Assembly: GCA_001430745.1 (NCBI GenBank)
Contig: KQ481962.1
Span: 52,248 to 78,149 of the forward strand
Direction of reading: 5' to 3'
DNA length: 25,902 bases
Source: Auxenochlorella pyrenoidosa
Taxonomy: Eukaryota > Chlorophyta > Trebouxiophyceae > Chlorellales > Chlorellaceae
Part shown: positions 9,971 through 21,473 of the stretch, piece by piece
Position numbering within the stretch: position 1 is the stretch's first letter
Layout of the letters: each line of letters opens with the position of its first letter
The notes under the pieces: generated by a model
What the model saw: the letters and a program-made list of their open reading frames with translations, nothing else
What the model was told of the DNA's origin: nothing
Databases searched by the model: none
Made by a program: the position numbers and the translations under genes

Positions 9971-10450
9971 TGTGTCCGTTCGGAGTTAAACCACACAAGA
10001 GCTGCGGATGCAGGCGGAAAGAGCTATGGAGGATGTGGGAATGAGAATGGAAGGCGAAGAATGGCGCTTTGTGGCTGGGATGCCCGGTTTTGTGGAGGGC
10101 TGCAGCGCCGCTGTGCACGATGGGCATGCCCTGCAGGACCGCCTCGCCTGCATTGACCTCCCAGCCTCGTGGAAGTGAACAGCCTTCTCCTGCTCAAATC
10201 CTCTCTGATTACTCGTACTGAAAGTAAAGGCAACGAATAAAAGAGAGCAGGCCACGCACAGGCGTACACGCCTGGGAGGCATATTCCGGCGGAACAGCAG
10301 GCGCAGGTAGCGCGCCAATGGGCGCGACCAGCAGACGACGGGGGCATTCAAAATTTGCTCAGAGTTGTCACTATACAACAGGCGGAGGTGCAGGTCTATA
10401 CAGGTGGGTGCATTCATTCATTGCACACAGGGCGGCAGCCCCCGCCCTAC
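9971..10450. other. Intergenic: ELIP-like promoter and 3' region of the dehydrogenase gene
   Basis: About 480 bases separate two - strand genes. It must contain the promoter of the ELIP-like gene and the 3' UTR of the glycerol-3-phosphate dehydrogenase gene. I see no clear TATA box, TGTAA or light-response element. Confidence 0.45.
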
Positions 10451-13400
10451 TCAGCAGTTGATGGTGCACCCGGGCAGCGCGGTGGCACCATCGCTGGGCA
10501 CCGTGGGCACCTCTGCCAGGTGCGCCGCCTGCGCCACGCGGCTGTCCACCTCTGGCTTCAGGGGACGGCTCATGTTCTGGGTGACCACGTCCACCGGGTC
10601 GGCGCCCTCGTGGATCACCCTGGGGGGGGGGGCAGGTGATGCAGGGGTGGGGCGGGCAGAGGGCCGAACACGCCAAATGCAAGCCCGCCATGCACATGGT
10701 GGTGGGCGAGCAGTGCCGCACTGCCCCTGCTCGCAACAGCAGGGGCAGCTAGGGGTGTCAACAGCCTGCTCCTCACTTGAGCAGGCCAACACCCTCCTCA
10801 CACTTTTGGGGGCCCTCGTTCCCCCCGGGGCCCTCTGTGGCATCCACACCCGGCCCCGCCCCTCCCACCCCCACCTGTAGATGCCGGAGATGACCGGGCA
10901 GTCGATGCCCTTCTTCAGCGCCAGGTGGTGCGCGCTGCGGGACGTCAGCACGCCCTCGGCCACGGCGCCCTGCTCGTGGCCCGAGTGGGGGAAGGGGCGG
11001 GGTGGGGCCGCGACGAAGAGAGTGGCAGCACGGGAGCACAGCGCAGAGCGAGCGCAGCAGGTGCACACCACAGGTCCAGCGCCCGACCTCGTGCAGCCCG
11101 GTGCCGGGGCGGCGGCTCACCCCCATGGTGGCTGTGATGTCCTCGAGCCTCTCCCCCTTCCCCAGCCGGATGCCCACGGTGCGGTTGCGCGACTGCAGGC
11201 GCAGCAGGGCGCAGGTGCAGGGGGGTGGAAGACAACCTCGCTGAGAACAGTAAACCACGATCAGAGTCTCAAGGCAGGGTCTTCAAGCAGGGCAGCGGGA
11301 GTAAAAGCACGGCGCACAGGCCGATGCCGCCCTGTGCAGGGGCTGCCTGGGCATTCAAGGCCTTGATCAGCAGCATCCTTTGCGCAGGTGCCAGCCAGGC
11401 AGCCATCATGCCTGCCCTGCCCGCCCCACCAGGTCGCCGGTGCAGGTCAGCACAATGTCGCCGATGCCAGACAGGCCGGCCAGGGTCAGCGGGCTGGCGC
11501 CGGCAGCGACTGCAGAGCCAGGTGGGCAGGTGAGACCATGCATGATAACAGGTCATGTTGAGCGGTGCTCAGAAAATTGGTCGAACCAGCGGCATGAACC
11601 AGCGCAGGCACCGCCTCTTCGCCTTGCAGCGCTGCTGGCACGCTGCGCCGCGCCGCGGTCCCACTCACCCGCCAGGCGCGTGATCTCGTCCAGCCCGCGC
11701 GTGATGAGCGCGGCGCGGCCGTTGGAGCCAAAGCCCAGCCCTGCAGGCAGGGAGGACGGCTGTGAGGAGGGCGGATCCCGCGGCGCTGGCAGTCCTCCAG
11801 GCCGCATGGCACATGCGGGGCCCACTTGAGCAATGAATGCCAGGCCCTGCCATGCATGCTCTGCCATCTCCCGGCGCCCCAGCCCCAGGCAACCCCGCAC
11901 CACCTCCCTGCCCACCATCTGAGATGCCGCAGGCAATTGCCAGCACGTTCTTCAGCGCGCCCCCCAGCTCCACACCCGCCACGTCGTGCGTGCGGTAGCA
12001 GCGGAAGCGCGGGCTGGACAGCATCTCCTGCGCGGAGCAGGGGCGGGCAGGCCAGGCAGGCCGGGGAGGGTGCGCTCAGATTTCTAGCCAGCGATGCTGC
12101 ACGCCAGCACCACCGAATGAAGCCTCGCCCGCTTGCGCACTTTTAATATCAACGGCATGAATGGCTGCTGTACCTGTGGCCTCAGCTTCCTCCCTGCCCA
12201 GCGCCCTCCCCAACTGCCACCAGCCCCAGCCAACCCCCCCCCCCCCCCCCCCGGGCACCCACCTGCACGCGCTGCGCCACCGCGTCGTCGTCGGCCGCCA
12301 CCGTGACGGCGGTGGGGATCTCCTTGGCCACCTCGGCGGCAAAGGAGGGGCCTGACAGGTAGGCCAGCCGGGGGTGCAGGCGCGCGGGCAGCACGCGCTT
12401 GAGGATCTCCTGCAGGGGAGAAGCCCGTAGAACTCGTGCACAGAGGGTAGGCGCTCGGGCACGGACGCTGCAGCAACAAGGCTTCCAAGCACCCGCGCAG
12501 CTGATACTGTCCGGCACCTCATGCGAGCCGCCAGATGGACGCCGGAGGCTGGGGTTGAGAGGAGCGCGCGTGGCTGGCCGGGCCCCTCGCCGCTTTGCCA
12601 TCCCCAGGTGCATGCGCCCCCCTGCGCACGTTGGGCGTCTCCAGGGTGTCGTTCAGGATGCCCTTGGTGCAGGACACCAGGATGGAGGAGTCGCGCACCG
12701 AGTCCACCACCTGGGAGACCTGCGGGGGCGCAGGGGGGGCGCAGGGGGCAGGTGGCGCTCAGGGGGTGGAGGACGCTCAGGAGGAAGAAAGCAAGGGACC
12801 GAGCACACGCTACGCATCAGTCGAGAACCCGAGATCTTTTGACAACCCCGGCGCGGCCGCGCCCTCGCCCTGCTGCCAGCCGCGGCCCGCCCACCGTGCG
12901 CTCCACAAAGGGGGTGGGGATGACCATTAGGATGATCTCGCCCCAGGCCGCCACCTCCCGGATGTCGTTGGAGGCGCGCAGCGAGGCGGGCAGCTTGAAC
13001 CCCTGCGCAGGTGGGCGGCGGGGGTGCCAAGCACGTGGGGCGTGGGGGTTGTTGAGAAGCAACGCACCGATGGCATCCCTGCCAAGGCCTGTTGGCAAGC
13101 GGTGCTGACGCCAACACGAAAAGGACAACAGGTCGCGGTTGCAGGCAGCAGGAGTTTCCCACGGGCGGTGGCAGTCCAGCGCCCTCCCGCCCTGCTATGC
13201 TCCCCAAACATGCAGCGCACCATCCCCTCCCCCCCCGGGGGGCCCACCTTGAGGAACACCGTGTTCTCGTGCTCCTCGTTCACAGCGCGCTTCACCTCCG
13301 GCTCCAGCGCCCACAGCAGCACCTCATGCCCCATGCGCGCCGCATGCAGCGCGAGCGCGGTGCCCCACGCGCCGCCGCCCAGCACGGCGATGCGGGTGCG

Positions 13401-13505
13401 CTCACTGCTCAGGGCGCTGCTCCGGGGGCTGGCCGGGGACGCGGCATGCTCAGCAAGCGCGGCGGTCACGGCGCCGCCGCCGCTGCTGCCTCCAGCCGCT
13501 GCCAT
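10451..13505 (-). CDS. GPDH: NAD-dependent glycerol-3-phosphate dehydrogenase
   Basis: Ten exons: 13505-13248, 13002-12895, 12719-12630, 12409-12263, 12027-11916, 11740-11669, 11509-11430, 11192-11121, 10969-10875 and 10619-10451 (TGA). They join to 400 residues in one frame. The enzyme interconverts dihydroxyacetone phosphate and glycerol-3-phosphate for glycerolipid synthesis, NADH shuttling or glycerol. Visible motifs are the Rossmann loop [14 protein letters not shown] (39-52), the [16 protein letters not shown] segment, the catalytic-lysine helix [16 protein letters not shown] with the following [16 protein letters not shown], and [15 protein letters not shown]. Size and motifs fit the bacterial/plant GpsA type; I see no phosphatase fusion such as some chlorophytes carry. 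The first 35 residues are Ala/Gly/Ser-rich and may be a weak plastid signal or just a flexible tail. Exon 9 has a tandem acceptor (GAG-CAG) that could add one Gln. A G19 run lies just inside intron 4. Confidence 0.96.
12234..12252. repeat. Homopolymer of 19 C
   Basis: It lies in intron 4 of the dehydrogenase gene. On the transcribed sense it is G19, beginning about 10 bases after the 5' splice site. Its length may vary between individuals or be misread by sequencing. Confidence 0.9.
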
Positions 13506-14726
13506 GGGTGCTCACTGGGGTGTGTGGGTGGGCCTGCGGCGTGGTGGCATCGCCTCGCTTGGCGCGTTGGAAGCCAGTATGAGCGGCGAGGGAGGCCTGT
13601 GCTCGCAAACCCAAGTTCAGCAGCACGAAAGTGGCAGGGCGTTGTGTATGCTCGCCACTTGACGGCCGGATGGCGAGCAGAAGAGCGAGAGAGAAAGGCA
13701 GCAAGGGGAATAAAGAGAACAGAACAGGGCGTTCAGTCAGCAGTGCAGGTGTGCATCGGCGGATCAGTGGGTCGCATACTGGCGTCATATGCAGCCCGGG
13801 CAGCGCAGCCACCCATGCCTGGGCTGGACAGCAACCCCCTGGCCCTGCCACGCCGGCCAGCCTGCCCCAGCAATGTGTGGGGCATGCGCAGTGCGGCACC
13901 GTGCGGCGCCTTCAGCACGGCACTGCATGCGGCCCCCCCCGCTGCGCTGGCTAGCCAGGCAGCTGAGATATTCGATGGAAATTGTGTCCGTGCGCTTGCG
14001 ACGGCGGGGCCAAGGGCTTGCGGCGCACCGGGGGTTCGCACGGCGGGGCTGGGGGCCGGCGCATTAGCGGCAGGCGGATGGGGGAGCTGTCCGCGGCGGG
14101 CCGCAGCCGGCGCTGCTCAGACCTTTTACTGAACCATCACATCCGGCCAACATCAGTGATGCAATCAACCCACGTGATGCAACGCAAGTTAGACGCATGC
14201 GCAGTGGGAAACCAGTAGGCAACTAGTAGGCGGAAAAAGGTGAGGGGCATAGCAGGCCTTGGCGACTGCAGCGGCAGAAGCAGCGGCGGCAGCTGCAACT
14301 GCAACCCACCCTTCGGCAACAACCCCCAGATGAACCGAATGGTCTTTGATTTACCACATCGCGCCGTGCAGCGAGGCACAAGCGCAAGCCGGCGGGGGGG
14401 AACATCAAGGGGAGTCGACCCAGCCCCGAAAAGTGTCGAGGAGCATCCGATGCTGCCTGCATCTGTTTAACCACACCCAAAAGGCAGCCAGAGGTTGCCA
14501 GACTTACTGCTGAGGTTGTCCGGTCGCAGGCCCGCGTGCAGCAGCAGCACAAGCCGTCTACTCGCCGTCCGATCGCACTGAAGAAAGTGTGCGAGCGCAA
14601 ATTAGCGAGGAGGGGGACAAACCAGCTCCCTGCATCCGTCCAGTTGGCACTCAAACTTGGGCAGCCGGCATCAGCCGGCGACATTTCAGCACCTGCGCGG
14701 CTTGTCAGCATCGCACAAAGCACTCC
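13506..14726. other. Divergent intergenic region between dehydrogenase and RECQL4-type genes
   Basis: About 1.2 kb serves as 5' region for both genes, which are transcribed away from each other. A GC-rich island at about 13790-14120 interrupts poorer sequence. On the - strand it contains an open stretch with no start, rich in Pro and Arg, ending in TAG near 13957. No core promoter element or RNA gene is clear. Confidence 0.45.
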
Positions 14727-17700
14727 ATGGCTACAGGCAGCCTGGGCTGCGTGCCCGACTCCGACGACGAGGGCCCTAGCCTCCGGGCGCCCCGCCACGC
14801 AGCCCCGATAGAATGCGAGGCCATTGTGAGTGATGGCGAGGAAGCGGCGGGGCCATGGAGGCAGCAGAGCTTCGTGCGTGCAAGCACCACAGTGCACGCT
14901 GCTCCGCAGGCGAGGGCCGAGGAGCCGGCAGACGGTGCGCTGCGGCAGCTGAATGCGCAGCTGCTGCTGCCACCACCCAGCAGTCAGCACTACCAGGGTG
15001 CACCGCAGCCTTGGGGTAAGGGGTTCAGGCGTCAAGCGGCTACGGTCGCTGCAAAACCAGCTGCTGCCGCCAGTGCCTCTGCGAGGAGAGGCGCCAGGCC
15101 CTGCTTCCGCCGGAGCATGAAGACAGCAGAGGCTGCGCAGGCAGACCGTGCAGTGTCAGAGCAAGGTGCTGCAGACGAAGCAGAGCTTGCTGCAGCGCTT
15201 GCGGCCGTAGGAACAGCCCAAGCTGCGCAAGGAGGCGAGGGGGTGCCAGAGCTGCAGGCTCCAGGTGTCCCATCGCCCGCCCCCCACAGGCAGCACCAGC
15301 AACAAGTTACAGCTGGCAGCCTACCCGTCCAGCGCCCAGCATCCCCGCCTGCTGCTGTACCCCGGCCAGCGGTGCTAGCAGCCGTGATGCCAGCGTGCGG
15401 CACAGCTGGCCCCTCATTCCTCAACCGCAGGGCAATCCCCCCGCAGCCCAGCCAGGCAGGCGAGCGGCGGCAGCAGGCGCAGGAGGAGGTCGCTCCCTCA
15501 GCGCAAGCTTTGCTGCCGACAGCCTCATCAGCAGCGACAGTGCGCCAAGGAGGGGTAGACGCCGTGGATGTACATTGCAGCAGCGCAGCAGCTGCCAGCG
15601 GCCATCTAAGTGGCCAGCAAAGCGGCGCTGCACCGTCTGCAGAGCGACCAGCAGCTGCAGCGGCACCGAGGCAGGCAGGCCCAGCGCAGCCACAATCAGG
15701 CAGCCAGGCTGCAAGCGCAGCAGTAGCCAGTGCACCCGCTGCAGCGGCCAAACCTGCCACTTTCCACCGTACAGCCGACGGCCTGAATGTCATCTTCCTC
15801 AACCGCCAGCAGCCAGCCGCAGCCGCGGCTGCGGCTGGCAGCAAGGCTGCCGGCCGGTCCGGCAAGGGCGGGGCGGACGGCGTGAACAGCGGGTGGGGCA
15901 ACAACTTTGTGAAGATGGACCTCAAGGTGGGGGTGCTGTGGTGGTGCAGGGGGTCTGCAGGGCTGGGGCCCGGTGCACGGGCAAGCAATATGCGCAGCAA
16001 CAACCAAAGCTCCTGAGCTCAGCAGTTGCCTGGCTAGTATCTGCTCAGCTGCCTCCTCCCTGCCCTGGCCCAGACCTCGTCCCACACCTGCCAGCTGTGC
16101 GTGCGCCATATCGTACCGCCCACGAGCCCTCTGGAAGGCATCACCGCAGCACTGTCCCCCTGTTGTGCTCCACATCGGCGCAGAAGGGCCGCGGCAGCAC
16201 CAAGTACAGCACCAAGCATGGCGGCAAGCGGCGCAAGAAGGCAGGGCGCTTCAGCTCCCGCTGGCAGGGTGAGCCTAGGGCGGCTGCGGGTGTGGCTGCG
16301 GCAGCCGCCCCTTCCGCTTTATGCTGCAGTGTGGCACGTGACAGACTGTCAGCCAAGCCTGCGCAATGCTCTGCATGTCAGTCAGGGGCTGGCATGGCCC
16401 TCCCCTCACAGGCCCCTCCCCCCGCCCTTGATGCGCTTGCAGCCAGCCGGCTGCGGCAGGTGGGCGATGGCGCCGACTACCTGGAGGGCTGGCAGGGCAG
16501 CAAGCTGCGCTGCTTCAAGTGCGGCGGCACCGGGCATTTCGCCAAGGAGTGCACCGCGGAGCAGCAGGCGCAGGCAGACATGGGCGCGCTTCTGGACAGC
16601 AGCGACGACGACGACGACCAGCCAAAGGGCAGCAGCCAGGGCGGGCCTGCGGCTGCTCCTCATCCGCGTGGCTCCTTTGCAGCTGCGGCGGTACCGGCGG
16701 CGGCCGCCCTGTCCCAGCAGGGCAGCGGCGCTCTGCGGGCCATGTCATCTGGCAGCGCGCCACCGCCTGCGCCGCCGGCGGCCGACCCTGCGGAGCAGTT
16801 TGCAGCGGTGCTGGCGGAGCCCGGCGAGGAGGCCCTGACCGGCGTGCTGCGCCAGGTGTTTGGGCACCCGGCCTTCCGCGGGCTGCAGCTGCCCACGGTG
16901 CAGCGCCTGCTGGGCGGGGAGAGTTTGCTGAGCATCATGCCCACCGGCATGGGCAAGTCGCTCTGCTACCAGGTGGGGCGGGCGCGGTGGGAGAGGGATG
17001 GGCAAGCGTGTGCGTGGGTGGCACGTGTGCCTCGGCAGTTTGTGGTAGAGCATGCCTGTTGCCAAAGGCAGTTGCTCAATGCTTTATGCTCACGGCGTAC
17101 GCACCGTCTGCGCCTCACACGCTGCCCATTCCCGGCTGCTGGCGTGCAGCTGCCGGCCCTGCTGATGCCAGGGCTCACCCTCGTGGTGTCGCCACTCATT
17201 GCCCTCATGCACGACCAGGCTGCTTCCGTGCCGCCACCGGTGAGGGCTCTGGTGCATGGTGACAGCCAGGGCAGAGGTGCAGACGAAGACAGATTGACGC
17301 CTGCCTGCCTGCCTGCCTGCCAGCCCACTTACTTAATGGCCACCCTTCGCAAGCTGCGTCGCGACTCCATCTCTGCCCACTGGCTGCAGCTCACGGCTGC
17401 CGTGCTCTGGTCGGGGCAGACTCGCGCAGACGCCCTGCAGGTGGGGCTGGCGGGCTGGTGTGGTAGCTGCTGCAACTTGACGTGCCCACGATGTAGCAGA
17501 GCCTGATGGACAGGAGCGCTGCAGCGCTGCTCTGCTTGAGCGGGTGCTTGCTTGGCCCCCACCCTCCTGCTTCTGCCTGCAGGTGCTGAGCGACGTGGCA
17601 GCGGGGCGCATCAAGGTTCTGTTTGTCAGCCCCGAGCGGCTGAACAACCCGCACCTGCTTGAGGCGCTGCGCCCGCGCATGCCGCTGCCGCTGGTGGTGG

Positions 17701-20700
17701 TGGACGAGGCGCACTGCGTGGCGGGTGCGCCAGGCGGGACGCTGGGGGGCGGGGCCAGCGGCTTGGGGCAGGGCCAGCGGCTCGGGGCAGTGTGGGGATG
17801 GGGGGCAGGGGCAGGCATGCGGTTGCATGTGGTTGAAGCGCAGCTTTGGACAGCTTGTGGGCGTGGCTGTCACCCCCTGCCATGGCTGTGTCCCATCTCC
17901 GGTCGCCTCGGCCCCCCCCCTCCCCCCAGAGTGGGGCCACTCCTTCCGGCCCGCCTACTTCCGGCTGGGCGCCGCGCTGGCGGGGGCGGTGCAGGCGCAG
18001 CGCATTCTGGCTCTCACCGCCACCGCCACCCGGGCCACGGAGGAAGCCATTCGCCAGGTGAGAACACGGCACAACCTGGGTGTGCTGCCAGGCATCAGGC
18101 CACGGAAGCGCAGCCATGCTGTTTGCCAAACCCAGCAGCCGATGCAGCCGCGCAAACACTGCCCTCTTGCTGCTTCCCCAGATCATCCCCGATCCCCCTG
18201 CCCCTCTCGCCCTGGCCCACTCCAGGTGCTGCGCATCCCCGAGGGCAGTGTCCTGCGCGACGCCGCGGTGCGGCACAACCTGCGCCTGCAAGTCCTGCGC
18301 ACCTCGGGAGGTGCGCACTGGGACAGGGGGCCCGCGCAAGGGCCGCCCCGACAAGCATGGCTGCCAGACATCTGCCACACACGTGCCTGCTGGTTTCCTC
18401 CCTGCCCTGAGCCAGTCAATGACGCAGCTCCGCCGTCCCCGCTGCCTCCCCACACTCTGCTCGCTCCCCACCCTGCAGGCGGCTCTAGCCAGGCCACGCG
18501 CGAGCGCATCTGCTCGCTGCTTGCCCCCAGCGGCCCGCTGGGCAGCGTGCGCTCTGCCATCGTGTACGTCGCCTTCAAGGAGGATGCCAACCAGCTGGCG
18601 CGCCTGCTAGGGGTGCGGGGCGTCAGCGCGCGCGCCTACCACGCCGGCAAGGACCATCGGGTGGGTGGGGTTGGCAGGGTCGGGTTGTGGTGCGGTGGGG
18701 CGTGTGACGGCTCGTCGCGTGGTGCGGCGTGTGGCAGCTCGAAGCGTGGTGCCGTCCTGCATGCTCAGCCCTAGTGCCGCCAGCTGGCGGGAGGGCTAGC
18801 TGTATCGCACAGCATATCCACATGCTGGGTTGGCTGCACCCGCCCAGGGGAAGTGGCCGCATGCCTGCCGCTGGCACTGCGTGCAGGAGCGCGCCGCTGT
18901 GGAGGCGGACTTTGCGGCGGGGCGGGCGCGCGTGGTGGTGGCCACCGTGGCGTTTGGTGAGCAGCGCTGGGCAGGGAGGCGCGCCCCGCAGCGTCACATG
19001 CGGAAGGCCAGGTGCAGAAGCAGAGGCGCCCCAAGCCGGCAAGTAGCTGAGATGGAAGCAGGACAGCAGGACAGCAACAAGGGTGCTGGCTGGCATCCTT
19101 TCCCTGCAGCAAGGCGCCCTCCTCCCCGGCCCCTGCGCAGGCATGGGCATCAACCTGGCTGGTGTGGGCGCCGTGGTGCACGCCACCATGCCGCGCAGCC
19201 TGGAGGAGTATGTGCAGCAGGTGGGGGGGCGGCGAGCCCGGGGGGGGGGGGGCGCGCTCTCAGCGCTGACTGTGCCGACCACTGCCCTCCTTCGGTCGTA
19301 GTGCGCCCTGCTGAGCCTGCTTCCAGCGCCAGTCTGTTGGAGCATGCAACCCACGCAGCCGACTGAGCCCTGGGAAGCTGTGACTCCGCCCGCCCACCCC
19401 TGACCTTGCCTGCAGGTTGGCCGTGCCGGGCGCGACGGCAGCGAGGCGCGCTGCGTGGCGCTGCTGGACGACTCCGACTTCACCCGCCTGCGCTCCCTGG
19501 CCTTCTCCGGGGTGCTCGACCTGCCCGCTGTGCGCGGCTTCCTGGCTGCCGTCTTCTCGCCGGCGGCAGAGGGCGAGCGCACACGGCGGCGCGGTGCCAA
19601 CGGGAAAGCAAAGGCCGCAGATGCAGGCGAGCCGGCAGCAGTGGGAGCAGCAGCTGGCGGCACCAGCAGGGGTCGCAAGCGCAAGGGTGAGGCGGCCGAG
19701 CCAGTGGGTGCTGGCGGCGGGAGGAGCAGCAGGCGTAAGGGAACAGCAGAAGCGTCAGAGGCTGGCCCCACAGACAGCCTGAGCGAAGCGGCACATGAAG
19801 AAGCGGGAGCAGGGGCAGGTGCAGCATCAGCAGGAAGCGATGGCGAAGCAGGCGGCGCGGCAGAGGCGGCGCCGCAGCCGCAGCGCCGCCGGTTTGGCGT
19901 GCTGGCTGTCAAGAAGCTGGCGGATGAGCTGGACATGCGTGAGGAGGGCATGGAGACGGTGCTGTCGTACCTGGAGGCCGAGGAGGCGCCCTGCCTGCGC
20001 ATGCTGCCCACCGCGGCGCTGTCGGTCAGGGTGTCGTTCTACGCCGCCGCACCCGAGGCGCTGGCGCAGCAGCACCCGGTGGTGCAGGTGGGCGGGGTGG
20101 GGGTGGACGGCGCACAGGGCCATGAGGGGGAGGGAAGGAAGAAGGACGTGGGGGTGCTGCCATGCCTTGCATGCAGCCAGTCCTGTGCTGTGTCTGCTCT
20201 GTGCCAGCCTTCTGTGCTTAACCCCTCGAGCCATTTTTCTCGGCCCACCCCCACCCCTCCACAGCACGTGCTGGAGGCCTGCCCCCACCCCCGCAACGGC
20301 GTCTACTCGGCGCCAGCCGCCAAGCTGGCGGCGGCTGCCCAGCAGGCCCCCGGCCTGGTGCTGCAGGAGCTGCGGGGGCTGGCAGCGGGGGGGCTGATCG
20401 GCTTTGAGCTGTCGCGGGAGGAGGGGCCGGCGTACGAGGTGGGCATGGGGATGGGGATGGAGGCCGCTGGTGCAGGCGGTGGGGGGCAGCCGGGTGCGGT
20501 GGTGGGGCAGGCGGTGGTGCGTAAAGAAACGGTGCAAGTGTGCCGCAGAGGCAGGCAGCAGCACAGCTCTGCCGTGTCCCTGTTGCCAGTCGCTGCCACT
20601 GGGTGGCATCTGCCGGCCCTCACTGGCGTGTGCTGCCCCTGCCTCCCCCCCCCAGATCCTGCACAACCCGCCCGACCTGGACGCCCTGGCGCGGCAGGTC

Positions 20701-21327
20701 CACTCCCGGCTGCAGGCGGTGCTGGCCTGCCAGGTGTCCCGCCTGGACACGTCGTACCGCGCGCTGGCGGCGGCGGTCGCGGCGGGCACGGCGGCCGGCC
20801 AGGCAGGCAAAGGCGGCGAGGCGGCCGCCGAGGCGCTGGAGGCAACGCTGCGCGCGGCGGTGCAGCGATACTTTGAGGAGGAGCAGGGCGCAGGGGGGTC
20901 AAGCCCAGCGGCAGCGGTGGAAAGGGAGGGCGGCTGCGCAGGCGCGGCACCTGCAAGCGGCAGCACTGCTGCGCCTGCAGCTGGCAGCAGGTCTGCCTGC
21001 CCCCTGCTGCTTGACACGGCCGGCTTGCCGCTGCGCCCGACAACGCCGGCGCTCCTGACCGCGGCACGTGCCGCGCTGCGCAGCAACCGCGAGCAGGCGG
21101 GGCCGGCGCTGAGCGGGTGCGCCCTGGCGCGCATCCTGCACGGCGTCGGCTCCCCCGCCTTCCCCTCCAACGCCTGGCAGAAGCGCATGGGCGCCTTCTG
21201 GGGCAGCCAGCAGCTGGTGGACTTTGGGGCGGTGCTGCGGGCGGCGGAGATTGTGGTGCGCAGCGAGGCGGGCGGCGCTGCTGGCGGCAGCGGCGCCGGC
21301 GGCACGGCAGGCGACGACAGCGAGTGA
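14727..21327 (+). CDS. RECQL4: RECQL4-type RecQ DNA helicase
   Basis: Fourteen exons: 14727-15926, 16184-16268, 16443-16972, 17150-17239, 17390-17440, 17583-17724, 17930-18057, 18226-18310, 18479-18660, 18887-18956, 19141-19220, 19416-20087, 20265-20438 and 20656-21327 (TGA); 1386 residues in frame. Residues 1 to about 385 are Ala/Gln/Ser-rich and disordered. A conserved basic patch spans the exon 1/2 junction (GWGNNFVKMDLK, then KGRGSTKYSTK). A CCHC zinc knuckle follows (CFKCGGTGHFAKEC, 452-465). The helicase core has Walker A PTGMGKSLCYQ (near 600), DEAH (near 695), LALTATAT, and QVGRAGRDG (from 881). The C-terminus includes SGCALARILHGVGSPAFPS and FWG, the signature end of RECQL4 rather than BLM/WRN (no HRDC seen). 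The family unwinds DNA at replication origins and repair sites in the nucleus. Odd: Met in Walker A and FGMGINLAG in motif V, where the common RecQ form is FGMGVDK. Confidence 0.92.
17299..17321. repeat. CCTG tetranucleotide repeat
   Basis: About five and a half tandem units lie in the intron between the helicase exons ending at 17239 and starting at 17390. It is a short microsatellite without visible function. Confidence 0.8.
19240..19252. repeat. Homopolymer of 13 G
   Basis: It lies in the helicase intron 19221-19415, within 20 bases of the 5' splice site and after another G7 run. The cluster could fold as a G-quadruplex in the pre-mRNA. Confidence 0.85.
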
Positions 21328-21473
21328 CGGGGTGCCCCGCCTGTGTCCTTGCCAAGCAAGGAGCTCGCCAGCATGTTAATGATAAACTGAATCATGTATG
21401 AATGGATTAGCAATGCGGCAGTGTTGACTTCAAGACCCAGCACAGGGGTGGGACCCGGAAAGGGCGGGGACAG
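21328..21473. other. Short 3'-to-3' spacer
   Basis: Only 146 bases separate the stop codons of the helicase (+) and the RING protein (-). No TGTAA is present on either strand, so the poly(A) sites may use another signal or lie inside the opposing gene. A + strand TGTAA occurs at 21818-21822, in an intron of the RING gene. Confidence 0.5.

Noticed and set aside
10233..10240. AATAAA on the + strand as a poly(A) signal
   Set aside because: No + strand gene ends here, and the signal expected in green algae is TGTAA.
14589..14726. N-terminal extension of the helicase containing RRHFST, like a mitochondrial presequence
   Set aside because: The extended frame would begin at GTG, not ATG. The first in-frame ATG is at 14727, so the extension is probably 5' UTR.
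20303..21443. Long - strand frames opposite the helicase C-terminus
   Set aside because: Proline/arginine-rich shadows with no motif; the + strand frame ends in the RECQL4 signature.
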